A program made the translations under genes and the position numbers. Of a DNA stretch of 5,910 nucleotides, positions 1-5,202 are shown in pieces. The stretch is from the NCBI GenBank assembly GCA_016201195.1, contig JACQDI010000294.1, forward strand, positions 1 through 5,910. Reading direction: 5' to 3'. The number at the start of each line of letters is the position of its first letter. Positions within the stretch are counted from its first letter, which is position 1. Origin of the DNA: Acidobacteriota bacterium (GTDB taxonomy: Bacteria > Acidobacteriota > Terriglobia > Bryobacterales > JACQDG01). The notes under the pieces are model-generated. The model was not told the origin of the DNA, did not search any database, and worked only from the letters and a program-made list of their open reading frames with translations.

Positions 1-182
1 ACCACGTTGTCGTGTTCGCGCTTGATCTTCTCCAACTCGTCCCGGGTGCCGTCGGTCGAGCCGTCGTCGACGATGATGATCTCTTTAGGGATGTTGACGC
101 TCTGGACACGGTGGATGATCTCGGCGATTGTGTCGCGCTCGTTGTAGACGGGGATTATCACCGACAGTTTGATCGGGTTCAT
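1..182 (-). CDS. Family 2 glycosyltransferase, N-terminal part (runs off window)
   Basis: Reading down from an ATG at 182, 60 codons are visible and the frame continues off the left edge. The protein begins MNPIKLSVIIPVYNER and later has KEIIIVDDGSTDGT (residues 33-46). These are the first beta strand and nucleotide-sugar binding segment (IPVYNE) and the DDGS/TDG segment of the GT-A fold, as in DPM1-like and other family 2 transferases. Such enzymes transfer a sugar from an NDP- or GDP-sugar to a lipid, polysaccharide or protein acceptor, usually at the cytoplasmic membrane face. The acceptor and any membrane segments would lie outside the window, so the substrate cannot be named. There is no Shine-Dalgarno sequence before the ATG; the promoter at 197-226 predicts a leader of only about 8 bases, so initiation may be nearly leaderless. 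The family call is firm, the specific function open. Confidence 0.9.
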   Translation of the reverse strand, partial: MNPIKLSVIIPVYNERDTIAEIIHRVQSVNIPKEIIIVDDGSTDGTRDELEKIKREHDNV

Positions 183-196
183 GAGGTAGATGGATC

Positions 197-226
197 ATCA
201 TAGGGGTTTCAGTAGCTGAATTTCAA
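197..226 (-). promoter_or_regulatory. Sigma70-like promoter of the glycosyltransferase gene
   Basis: On the minus strand TTGAAA (226-221) and TATGAT (202-197) are separated by 18 bases; each box matches the consensus at five of six positions. Transcription would start near 190, about 8 bases before the ATG at 182. The -35 box is made from the Leu-Lys codons of a receptor-tail remnant. Confidence 0.6.
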
Positions 227-231
227 GCCGA
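209..231 (-). pseudogene. Remnant of a TonB-dependent receptor 3' end, and repeat copy 1
   Basis: These 23 bases are identical, in the same orientation, to 1351-1373 and encode GLKFSY followed by TGA, the last beta strand of a receptor barrel ending in an aromatic residue. Upstream the frame stays open to a stop near 373 (residues just before the shared part: GEVKGLLPL), but I see no convincing receptor similarity beyond perhaps ten more codons. The sequences on the stop-codon side of the two copies are unrelated, so the match covers coding sequence only. The most economical reading is the end of a lost paralogous receptor gene that once lay just upstream of the glycosyltransferase gene. Confidence 0.6.
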
Positions 232-415
232 GCGGCAAAAGGCCCTTGACCTCACCGTCTAGCACACCTTCCGCGTCGTAACACCGAAGCACCTCTAGTG
301 ATATTCCGAGGCCCATCCAAGACCGGCTAGGCGGCTCGTTTTTGAAATTTGTCGGACTGGATTTTTCCGCCTACCTCAGAGAGCCCTTTCTTGGGCGCCC
401 CGCTCACACTCGCTC
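232..415. other. Intergenic stretch with no supported gene
   Basis: Between the receptor-tail remnant and the promoter of the Mth938-domain gene I find no gene with recognisable similarity. Short frames are open on both strands, including a possible 5' extension of the Mth938-domain frame starting at an ATG at 342. Their translations lack family features, and the base composition is less GC-rich than in the neighbouring genes. It may be decayed coding sequence. Confidence 0.5.
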
Positions 416-424
416 TGCTACAAT
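416..424 (+). promoter_or_regulatory. Extended -10 promoter of the Mth938-domain gene
   Basis: TG at 416-417, one base, then TACAAT at 419-424 make an extended -10 element (five of six matches in the hexamer). No good -35 lies at the usual distance, which is tolerable for this class; TTGGGC at 391-396 is too far away. Transcription from about 431 would give a short leader and supports the GTG start at 447 over the ATG at 342. Confidence 0.5.
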
Positions 425-446
425 CTCGATACAGAGGGAACTGGCG

Positions 447-794
447 GTGCACATCGAAGCGTTCTCCTTCGGTTCGATCCGCATCGATGGCGTCACCTAC
501 GAGCACGATGTCGTGATCGATCGTGGGGAGGTTCGTAAACGCAAAAAGAAGCCGTCCAAGAAATTCCGTGATGCTTTTGGCCACACGCCGCTCTCCGTGG
601 AGGAAAAGATCCCTTGGAAGTGCCGCCGGCTCATCATCGGCACCGGGACTGGCGCGCTGCCGGTAATGGAAGAAGTGACACGTGAGGCCGAGCGCCGCAA
701 GATCGAATTGCTCATCCTGCCAACGGCCAAAGCGATCGAGATGCTAGAGCAGAGCTCTCAGGAAACCAATGCGATCCTCCACGTGACGTGCTGA
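447..794 (+). CDS. Mth938-domain (DUF498/AAMDC-like) protein
   Basis: A 115-residue protein of the small Mth938-like fold, the family of archaeal MTH938, human AAMDC and the mitochondrial complex I assembly factor NDUFAF3. The typical blocks are present in order: FSFGSIRIDGVTYEHDVVI (residues 6-24), the basic stretch VRKRKKKPSKKF (29-40), the glycine loop LIIGTGTGALP (62-72), and LLILPTAKAIEML (88-100), ending AILHVTC. Bacterial members have no well-established reaction. I chose GTG at 447 rather than ATG at 342. GTG is preceded by GAGG at 434-437 with nine bases of spacing, family similarity starts right there, and an extended -10 promoter at 416-424 lies inside the longer frame. The gene stands alone and converges on the cupin gene with 55 bases between the stops. 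Family assignment is confident; the role is unknown. Confidence 0.88.
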   Translation: MHIEAFSFGSIRIDGVTYEHDVVIDRGEVRKRKKKPSKKFRDAFGHTPLSVEEKIPWKCRRLIIGTGTGALPVMEEVTREAERRKIELLILPTAKAIEMLEQSSQETNAILHVTC

Positions 795-806
795 GCAGGT
801 CTTGTG

Positions 807-839
807 GCTGCTCCTCTTCAAAGGAGGAGGGATAGCAGC
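807..839. terminator. Possible hairpin between convergent genes
   Basis: In the 55-base gap between two convergent genes, GCTG (807-810) can pair with CAGC (836-839), and CTCCTC (811-816) with GAGGAG (824-829), around a seven-base loop and with an internal bulge at 830-835. Neither strand has a clear T tract after the stem, so termination is only suggested by position. Confidence 0.3.
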
Positions 840-849
840 GCCCGATGGG

Positions 850-1269
850 TCACCGACTGGCGCCTGTTCCTCCCGCTTTCCCCCTCGTCGCTCTTCCCTT
901 CGCTGCTTTGCCTTTCGCCGGCTTCGCCTTCGCGCGAGCCGCCGGCCTCGCCTTGACCGCCGCAGCAGGTCTTGCCTTCAGTTCCACCAAGATCAGTTCC
1001 AAAGGAGCATTGTCCAAATTCTCTGGCACGTGCTCTTCACCAGGGAGAAAGAGCGTTTCACCGGCTTTGCCACTCCGCTCTTCGGTCCTGCCGTCCGGAA
1101 ACGTGAATCTCGCGTGGAAACCGGTCAGGCAAACGAGCACACCGTCAGGATGTCCATGCATCACCGACTTTTCGCGCGGACCGTACCTGATCCGCAAGAC
1201 GCGGACCTTGTCATTCTCAATCTCAACCGTATAGTGCTTCGCATCCACCTTCACCGGATCTTGCGCCAT
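850..1269 (-). CDS. Small cupin-domain protein with Lys/Arg/Ala-rich C-terminal tail
   Basis: A 139-residue protein with one cupin barrel (about residues 14-97). Cupin motif 1 is HGHPDGVLVCLTG (38-50), with two His ligands and Asp where Glu is usual. Motif 2 is GETLFLPGEEHVPEN (70-84), giving the third His at position 80. Single-domain cupins of this type bind a divalent metal or a small ligand; the substrate cannot be read from sequence. The last 42 residues (98-139) carry 14 Lys/Arg, no acidic residue, and mostly Ala, Gly and Pro, like a histone H1-type tail. Start chosen at the ATG at 1269: GGAGGGG (1282-1276) sits six bases upstream, whereas an ATG ten codons earlier (1299) puts this ribosome site inside the frame. 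It is transcribed alone toward the Mth938-domain gene and away from the receptor fragment. Confidence 0.85.
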   Translation of the reverse strand: MAQDPVKVDAKHYTVEIENDKVRVLRIRYGPREKSVMHGHPDGVLVCLTGFHARFTFPDGRTEERSGKAGETLFLPGEEHVPENLDNAPLELILVELKARPAAAVKARPAARAKAKPAKGKAAKGRATRGKAGGTGASR

Positions 1270-1275
1270 ACTATT

Positions 1276-1282
1276 CCCCTCC
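1276..1282 (-). promoter_or_regulatory. Strong Shine-Dalgarno deciding the cupin start
   Basis: GGAGGGG on the minus strand ends six bases before the ATG at 1269. It is the best ribosome binding site in the window and fixes the start ten codons inside the longest frame. Confidence 0.7.
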
Positions 1283-1300
1283 GTGCGTAACCATGGCACG

Positions 1301-1330
1301 AGTCTAGCGCCGCAATCGCCGGAAAAGCAA
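1301..1330 (-). promoter_or_regulatory. Weak candidate promoter of the cupin gene
   Basis: On the minus strand TTGCTT (1330-1325) and TAGACT (1306-1301) are 18 bases apart. The -35 matches three of six positions and the -10 four of six. It lies in the gap between the receptor fragment's stop and the cupin start, where a promoter is expected. Confidence 0.35.
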
Positions 1331-1350
1331 GCCGTTCCCCACGCCCGCCA

Positions 1351-1373
1351 TCAGTAGCTGAATTTCAAGCCGA
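1351..1373 (-). repeat. 23-base direct repeat, copy 2 (receptor 3' end)
   Basis: Identical base for base and in the same orientation to 209-231; it includes the stop codon and the GLKFSY codons. The two copies bracket a 1119-base segment holding the Mth938-domain and cupin genes. Here no -10 box follows at the distance seen at copy 1. Confidence 0.85.
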
Positions 1374-1786
1374 ACTCGAAGACCCGGGCCTTGTTGCGCG
1401 TGGAGGTGACCAATCCGCCGGTGGCCAGGTTCACGGTGCCGCTGGGGCTGCTGAAGCTGGTGGTGTTGGCCAGATTGAAGACCTGGGCGCGGAAGTCCAC
1501 GCGCTTGCGCTCGGTGGTGGTGAAGACTTTGATCAGTGACATGTCGAACTGCAGCAGCCGGTCGCCGTAGAAGAGATTGCGTCCGGCGTTGCCGTAGGTG
1601 AACTGACCCGGCAGGACGAAGGCGTCCGGCTGGTTGGGCAGCAGGGCGCGGCAGGTGGGGTTCGACGAGGTGAAGAACCAGCAACCGAGATCGTGCGGCT
1701 CGACAGGGCGGCCGGCGACATCGGGACGCTGCCCGCCGGCGCCGGTATTGGCGCGGTCGCCGTTGATCCCGACGCCATAGCATCCA
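1351..1786 (-). pseudogene. TonB-dependent receptor (Oar/CarA-like), C-terminal fragment only
   Basis: The frame carries about 144 residues that look like the end of an outer-membrane beta-barrel receptor of the large acidobacterial TonB-dependent family. Recognisable parts are NGDRANTGAGGQRPDV, a Cys pair around CWFFTSSNPTC, then FDMSLIKVFTTTERK followed by VDFRAQVFNLANTTSF, and the terminal strand FEFGLKFSY, ending in the aromatic residue recognised by the BAM machinery. Full-length members usually have around 1000 residues, with a signal peptide, a carboxypeptidase-like domain and a plug, all missing here. Similarity begins at the stop codon of rdgB (1787-1789). The open frame continues into rdgB, but those residues are only rdgB read in another frame. 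With no start codon or ribosome site of its own, it is a truncated remnant. The last 23 bases are repeated at 209-231. Fragment identity is confident; how it was truncated is not visible. Confidence 0.75.
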
Positions 1787-2359
1787 CTATCTTCGAAGCC
1801 AGGTGAGCATCTGGCGAAAGGCCCGGCCGCGGTGGCTCCAGGCGAGCTTCTCCTCGCCGCTGAGCTCGGCGAAGGTGCGGCCGAGGGAGGGAAAGTAGAA
1901 CAGAGGGTCGTAGCCGAAGCCGCCGGCGCCGCGCGGAGCGTCAAGGATCTCGCCTTCGGCTACTCCGTGGAACGTAGCCAGCAAACGCCCGGGTAGGGCG
2001 ACGGCGATCACACAGACGAAGCGCGCGGCAGGACGCGGGGGCGCCCCGGCCGCCCGCAGGTTGTCGAGCAGCCGGGCGCGGTTCTGCTCGTCGCTCGCCC
2101 CCGGACCGGCGTAGCGCGCCGAGTGGATCCCCGGCTCGCCGCGCAGCGCGTCCACTTCCAGGCCCGAGTCGTCGGCGAACACAAGGTCCTGCGTGTGCGC
2201 GGCGTAGCACAGGGCTTTTTGCACGGCGTTTTCTTCAAAAGTGCTCCCGGTCTCCGGGCAGTCAAAGGGGCCGGCGGGCAGGATCTCCAGATCCGGCGAG
2301 GCGGCCAGCCGAAACTCGGCGAGTTTCCCCGGGTTGGAGGTGGCGCGGCGGATTACCAA
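1787..2359 (-). CDS. rdgB: XTP/dITP diphosphatase (non-canonical purine NTP pyrophosphatase)
   Basis: A complete 190-residue Ham1/RdgB protein (the family usually has about 190-205). This cytoplasmic, Mg-dependent enzyme hydrolyses dITP, ITP and XTP to the monophosphate and pyrophosphate, keeping deaminated purines out of DNA and RNA. Family blocks in order: TSNPGKLAEF (7-16, nucleotide binding), GSTFEENAVQKA (38-49), the catalytic ADDSGLEVDAL (62-72), PGIHSARYAG (76-85), GGFGYDPLFYFP (146-157), RTFAELS with EEKLAWSHRGRA (161-180). No ATG fits: the only workable start before the nucleotide-binding block is TTG at 2359, preceded by AGG seven bases upstream. It overlaps the end of rph by seven bases, suggesting translational coupling. 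A longer open frame reaching 2725 is just rph in another frame. The stop directly abuts the receptor fragment. Confidence 0.93.
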   Translation of the reverse strand: MVIRRATSNPGKLAEFRLAASPDLEILPAGPFDCPETGSTFEENAVQKALCYAAHTQDLVFADDSGLEVDALRGEPGIHSARYAGPGASDEQNRARLLDNLRAAGAPPRPAARFVCVIAVALPGRLLATFHGVAEGEILDAPRGAGGFGYDPLFYFPSLGRTFAELSGEEKLAWSHRGRAFRQMLTWLRR

Positions 2360-3069
2360 GAGATGACCTGGCGCTGCGCGGCGATCAGGTCGCGGATGCC
2401 GGCGGCGGCTAACGCCAGCATGGCGTTCATCTGCTCCTGATCGAACAGGGCATGCTCGGCGGTGGCCTGGATCTCCACGAATTTCCCGCTGCCGGTCATT
2501 ACCACGTTCATGTCCACGCCGGCCCGGGAGTCCTCGTCGTAGCAGAGGTCGAGGGTGGGCACGCCGTCCAGAATCCCCACGCTGGTGGCGGCCAGGTAAT
2601 CGGTCAGCGGCATGCGGGGCAGGATCTTCGCGTCCACCAGTTGCTTTAGGGCCAGGGCCAGCGCCACGAAAGCTCCGGTAATGGCGGCGGTGCGCGTGCC
2701 ACCGTCGGCCTGGAGCACGTCGCAATCGAGCACCACGGTGCGCTCTCCCAGGGCTGCCAGGTCGGTGACCGCGCGCAGGCTGCGGCCGACCAGCCGCTGG
2801 ATCTCGTGGGTGCGCCCCGAGATCTTGCCGCGAGCCGCCTCCCGAGGGGTGCGCTCGACCGTGGAGCGCGGCAGCATCGAGTATTCGGCCGTGACCCAGC
2901 CGCTGCCTGCGCCTCGCAAGAAAGCCGGCACCGTGTTGTCCAGGGTGGCCGCGCAGATCACGCGTGTATACCCCACCTCGATCAGCGTCGACCCTTCCGC
3001 CGGCAGCAGGTAATTGGGCGTGATGCGAATGGGACGGGCTTGATGGGGAAGTCTTTGGTCGGGGCGCAT
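2353..3069 (-). CDS. rph: Ribonuclease PH
   Basis: A complete 238-residue protein of normal length. RNase PH is a cytoplasmic hexameric phosphorolytic 3'-5' exoribonuclease that trims tRNA precursors and structured RNA 3' ends, using phosphate and releasing nucleoside diphosphates. Visible blocks: EGSTLIEVGYTRVICAAT (25-42), GWVTAEYSMLPRST (57-70), GKISGRTHEIQRLVGRSLRA (81-100) with the phosphate-binding Arg86, DCDVLQADGGTRTAAITGA (115-133) with Thr125 and Arg126 of the phosphate site, the acidic metal cluster Asp178-Asp180 with Asp186, and GKFVEIQATAEHALF (195-209). All catalytic elements look intact. The ATG at 3069 has only a pyrimidine-rich stretch before it and no clear Shine-Dalgarno; it sits 19 bases after the stop of the small membrane protein gene. 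The pairing with rdgB downstream is common in bacteria. Confidence 0.96.
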   Translation of the reverse strand: MRPDQRLPHQARPIRITPNYLLPAEGSTLIEVGYTRVICAATLDNTVPAFLRGAGSGWVTAEYSMLPRSTVERTPREAARGKISGRTHEIQRLVGRSLRAVTDLAALGERTVVLDCDVLQADGGTRTAAITGAFVALALALKQLVDAKILPRMPLTDYLAATSVGILDGVPTLDLCYDEDSRAGVDMNVVMTGSGKFVEIQATAEHALFDQEQMNAMLALAAAGIRDLIAAQRQVISW

Positions 3070-3088
3070 AAAGAAAAGACGGGCAGCC

Positions 3089-3223
3089 TCAACCCTTCAT
3101 TATGGCGTAGAACAACCACATCACGAGGGCCATGGCTAGGATCAGCCAGAAAATGCACCCGATCTGGCGGGCGCGATTGGTTTCGCGCTTCTTCTTGGCT
3201 CTGGCCGGTTTAAACCTGGACAT
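3089..3223 (-). CDS. Small single-pass membrane protein, 44 residues
   Basis: Not a family I recognise. The frame runs from an ATG at 3223 to a TGA at 3091-3089. The N-terminal 20 residues (MSRFKPARAKKKRETNRARQ) are strongly basic; residues 21-42 (IGCIFWLILAMALVMWLFYA and on) are a hydrophobic helix long enough to cross the membrane, and the protein ends in Lys-Gly. By the positive-inside rule the basic end would be cytoplasmic. Support for it being real: clean protein-like composition with a sharp basic-to-hydrophobic switch, a 19-base gap before rph, the same strand, and a position that fills an otherwise empty gap of more than 200 bases. There is no strong Shine-Dalgarno, as also for rph. 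A tail-anchored or regulatory small protein is possible, but its function is unknown. Confidence 0.65.
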   Translation of the reverse strand: MSRFKPARAKKKRETNRARQIGCIFWLILAMALVMWLFYAIMKG

Positions 3224-3234
3224 GGTCGCTTGAC

Positions 3235-3276
3235 ACTGAAGGCTGAAAGCTGACCGCTGATCGCTCGAAGCTCCAT
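3235..3276. repeat. Heptad microrepeat, consensus GCTGANN
   Basis: Six consecutive 7-base units read ACTGAAG, GCTGAAA, GCTGACC, GCTGATC, GCTCGAA, GCTCCAT. The first four keep CTGA in phase and the last two drift but keep GCT. The tract fills nearly all of the 57-base gap between the PGI-like gene and the small membrane protein gene. Confidence 0.6.
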
Positions 3277-3284
3277 CCTATCAC
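3275..3284 (-). promoter_or_regulatory. Weak extended -10 candidate for the small protein-rph-rdgB set
   Basis: On the minus strand TG, one base, then TAGGAT (3280-3275) resembles an extended -10, with four of six matches in the hexamer. It overlaps the stop codon of the PGI-like gene and would start transcription inside the heptad tract, about 45 bases before the ATG at 3223. No convincing -35 is present, and readthrough from upstream is equally possible. Confidence 0.25.
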
Positions 3285-5182
3285 GCGAGGTGGCGGACCA
3301 CCTGCTGGAAGAAGGCGCGAAGCGCTCGCAGGCTGGGTGTTCGGAGATCGGGAAAGAGGAGGGCGACCACCGCTCGCCCCCGGCGCTCCAGGGCCAGCTT
3401 GGTCGCCAGCCACTGGGCGCGGTGATAGTCGGGCCGGTAGCCGGCCGGGCCGAAGGTAGTCTGCCGGCGGGCCAGCAGCACGATCGAGAAGCAGCGGCCG
3501 TGACCGATGATCATTTCATGATAGGAATGATTCATAGCCGGGCCTTCATAGACGTCCGTGGAGAGGCCCAGGCGGTCGCCGAACGCGGAATCGGCGGCTG
3601 CGCGCAGCAGCTCGTGCAGGCGGCGCCCGGCGGCCCGGTAGCGCAGGTCGCCGTAAAAGGTCAGCTCGGCATATTCGATTCTTTTTTCCGCGCGCAGCCT
3701 TTGAATGGCGCGAGCCAGGACCTCGGCGGCGCCCGCGCGCGGCGGCCCCAGATCCTGGGGCGTCAGCAGCCTAGCCGTGACGAGAGAATCGTAGTGCAGG
3801 GTGATCCCGCCGGGAGCGTTGGCCCGATAGCGTGTCCGGGCCAGCGCTCGCCATTCCCTGGTGCGCTCGACGCTCCCTGCCTTGCAGGCCCGGGCGTAGA
3901 GGGTATTGGTGATCTGCTTGTAAAGCTCCACGCTGGGCTGGGTGACGAAATTCATCTTCCGCAGCCAGCCCATCCCGAACACCGCGTAATGCAAGAACTG
4001 CATGTACTTGGAGAGCGGCGTCCCGGCGGCGACATCCAGTACGGCGAGCGGGTAGCCCTGCTCGCGCAGGTGCTTTACGATCGCGGGCTCGATGTTTTGG
4101 CAGCCCGCAGCCTGGACCGCCCAGAAAACCCGGTCCTCATCGGGATGCCGGGCGGGCAACCGGAGAGGCGGCTGCACCACCTCCGCAGGAAAGATCTTGA
4201 TACCCAGTTGCTCGCTCTTGCCCAGGCTCTCTTCGAAGTCCTGCTTGCTCCAGATGCCCGCACCGCGCCACTGGCGCGGCAGCAGCAAAGTCACCTTGTC
4301 GCGGGATTCCAGCCCGTTGCTGTGCAGGAATGCGGCCAGCCGCAACGCATATTGAATCTCGTCGCCGGTCAAGACAGCGGCCGCCATCCAGGCATCCAGG
4401 TCCACACCGTTCAGGGCCAGGGGGTAAAGGCTGCCGCGGGTGAGCGGCCCGCTATGGCGGCCGGCGGTGGTGTTGTCGTTGTCGAGTTGCAGCTCGATTC
4501 GCTGGTAGCCGCGAGGAGCCGCAAACTGGTCGAGCAGCGATCCGGGCAAAGTCATATAAACGAAATTCGCGGTGCTCGGAATCCGGTTTTTCTGAAACAA
4601 CAGGTGCAGCTTTTCCAGGTTGATTACCGGCTCGTAGGAGGTCATGCCCATGGCCATCCCCACCACCAGGGTTTGGCTGAGGGCGCGGCGCAGGGGCACG
4701 CCGCCTCTGGTTAACTGGGCCAGGATGGCTTCGAACTTTGCCGGATCGGTGGAGTCCAGCACGAAGACGCGGACGCCGCCGTTGAGCAGGCCCATGGCGC
4801 CGTACATTGCTTTGTCTTCGGCCGATCCCCCCATGCCGGCCCAAACCAGGTTCCGCAACGCGACGCCATGTGCGGCGCGGATGCCGGCGCGAATCTCCTC
4901 CACCTCGCGCCGGATCAGGGCCGGCCACTCGGGATGCTCCCCCGCCTGCCAGGAGAGCTCGAGCACGCCCAGGGAATTCTTCGTCACCCGGCCCCGCTCA
5001 TCGACCTCCATGCCGATCCCGACCAGCGGGTCGGTCTCGGCCTTGATCGAGCGCAGGCCCTTCGCTCGCGCGAGCTTCACCAGCCGCTGCGCGCGCTCGA
5101 GCGCCCGGTCCCGGACCAGCGCCTGGTAATGCCTGTCAGTATGGTGATTGAACAGGGAGAGAGTGAGTTGAGGAGTGAGCAT
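3281..5182 (-). CDS. Glucose-6-phosphate isomerase-like SIS protein, related to the isomerase half of Tal-Pgi
   Basis: A 633-residue protein. From about residue 50 it follows the phosphoglucose isomerase layout, closest to the Pgi half of transaldolase-Pgi fusions. Landmarks: WAGMGGSAEDK (114-124, first SIS loop), FVYMTLPGSLLDQFA (207-221), GRHSGPLTRGSLYPL (241-255), EESLGK (317-322), where Glu318 matches the catalytic base of the PGI motif ES(N/T)GK, MNFVTQPSVELYK (410-422, the usual NPFDQPxVExxK), EGPAMNHSYHEM (546-557, for the usual HSTGQLH block), and AQWLATKLALERRGRA (589-604) near the C-terminus. No transaldolase domain is present. The second phosphate loop, normally SKSGTT, reads MAMGMT (176-181), so ordinary sugar-phosphate binding is doubtful. 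Start at the ATG at 5182 is uncertain because there is no clear ribosome site. It lies 100 bases downstream of the LarA-like gene, separated by a long hairpin. Family firm; reaction unknown. Confidence 0.82.
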   Translation of the reverse strand: MLTPQLTLSLFNHHTDRHYQALVRDRALERAQRLVKLARAKGLRSIKAETDPLVGIGMEVDERGRVTKNSLGVLELSWQAGEHPEWPALIRREVEEIRAGIRAAHGVALRNLVWAGMGGSAEDKAMYGAMGLLNGGVRVFVLDSTDPAKFEAILAQLTRGGVPLRRALSQTLVVGMAMGMTSYEPVINLEKLHLLFQKNRIPSTANFVYMTLPGSLLDQFAAPRGYQRIELQLDNDNTTAGRHSGPLTRGSLYPLALNGVDLDAWMAAAVLTGDEIQYALRLAAFLHSNGLESRDKVTLLLPRQWRGAGIWSKQDFEESLGKSEQLGIKIFPAEVVQPPLRLPARHPDEDRVFWAVQAAGCQNIEPAIVKHLREQGYPLAVLDVAAGTPLSKYMQFLHYAVFGMGWLRKMNFVTQPSVELYKQITNTLYARACKAGSVERTREWRALARTRYRANAPGGITLHYDSLVTARLLTPQDLGPPRAGAAEVLARAIQRLRAEKRIEYAELTFYGDLRYRAAGRRLHELLRAAADSAFGDRLGLSTDVYEGPAMNHSYHEMIIGHGRCFSIVLLARRQTTFGPAGYRPDYHRAQWLATKLALERRGRAVVALLFPDLRTPSLRALRAFFQQVVRHLA

Positions 5183-5202
5183 GGGGTCCGGGGTGAAGGA
5201 CT

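Noticed and set aside
342..446. 35-codon upstream extension of the Mth938-domain protein from an ATG
   Set aside because: It has no family similarity, contains the extended -10 promoter, and lacks a good ribosome site, whereas GTG at 447 has one.
327..584. 85-codon minus-strand frame opposite the Mth938-domain gene
   Set aside because: It is antisense to a confidently identified gene and has no family features.
1787..1944. Receptor fragment extended as an intact 197-residue protein from an ATG at 1944
   Set aside because: The first 53 residues come from rdgB in another frame and look nothing like a receptor, so the frame is open by chance.
2360..2725. N-terminal extension of the rdgB frame
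   Set aside because: This stretch is the rph coding sequence read in another frame; RdgB similarity starts only after the TTG at 2359.
3290..4714. A 474-codon open frame on the plus strand
   Set aside because: It lies wholly antisense to the PGI-like gene, has no recognisable domain, and reads as the low-complexity shadow expected opposite a GC-rich gene.
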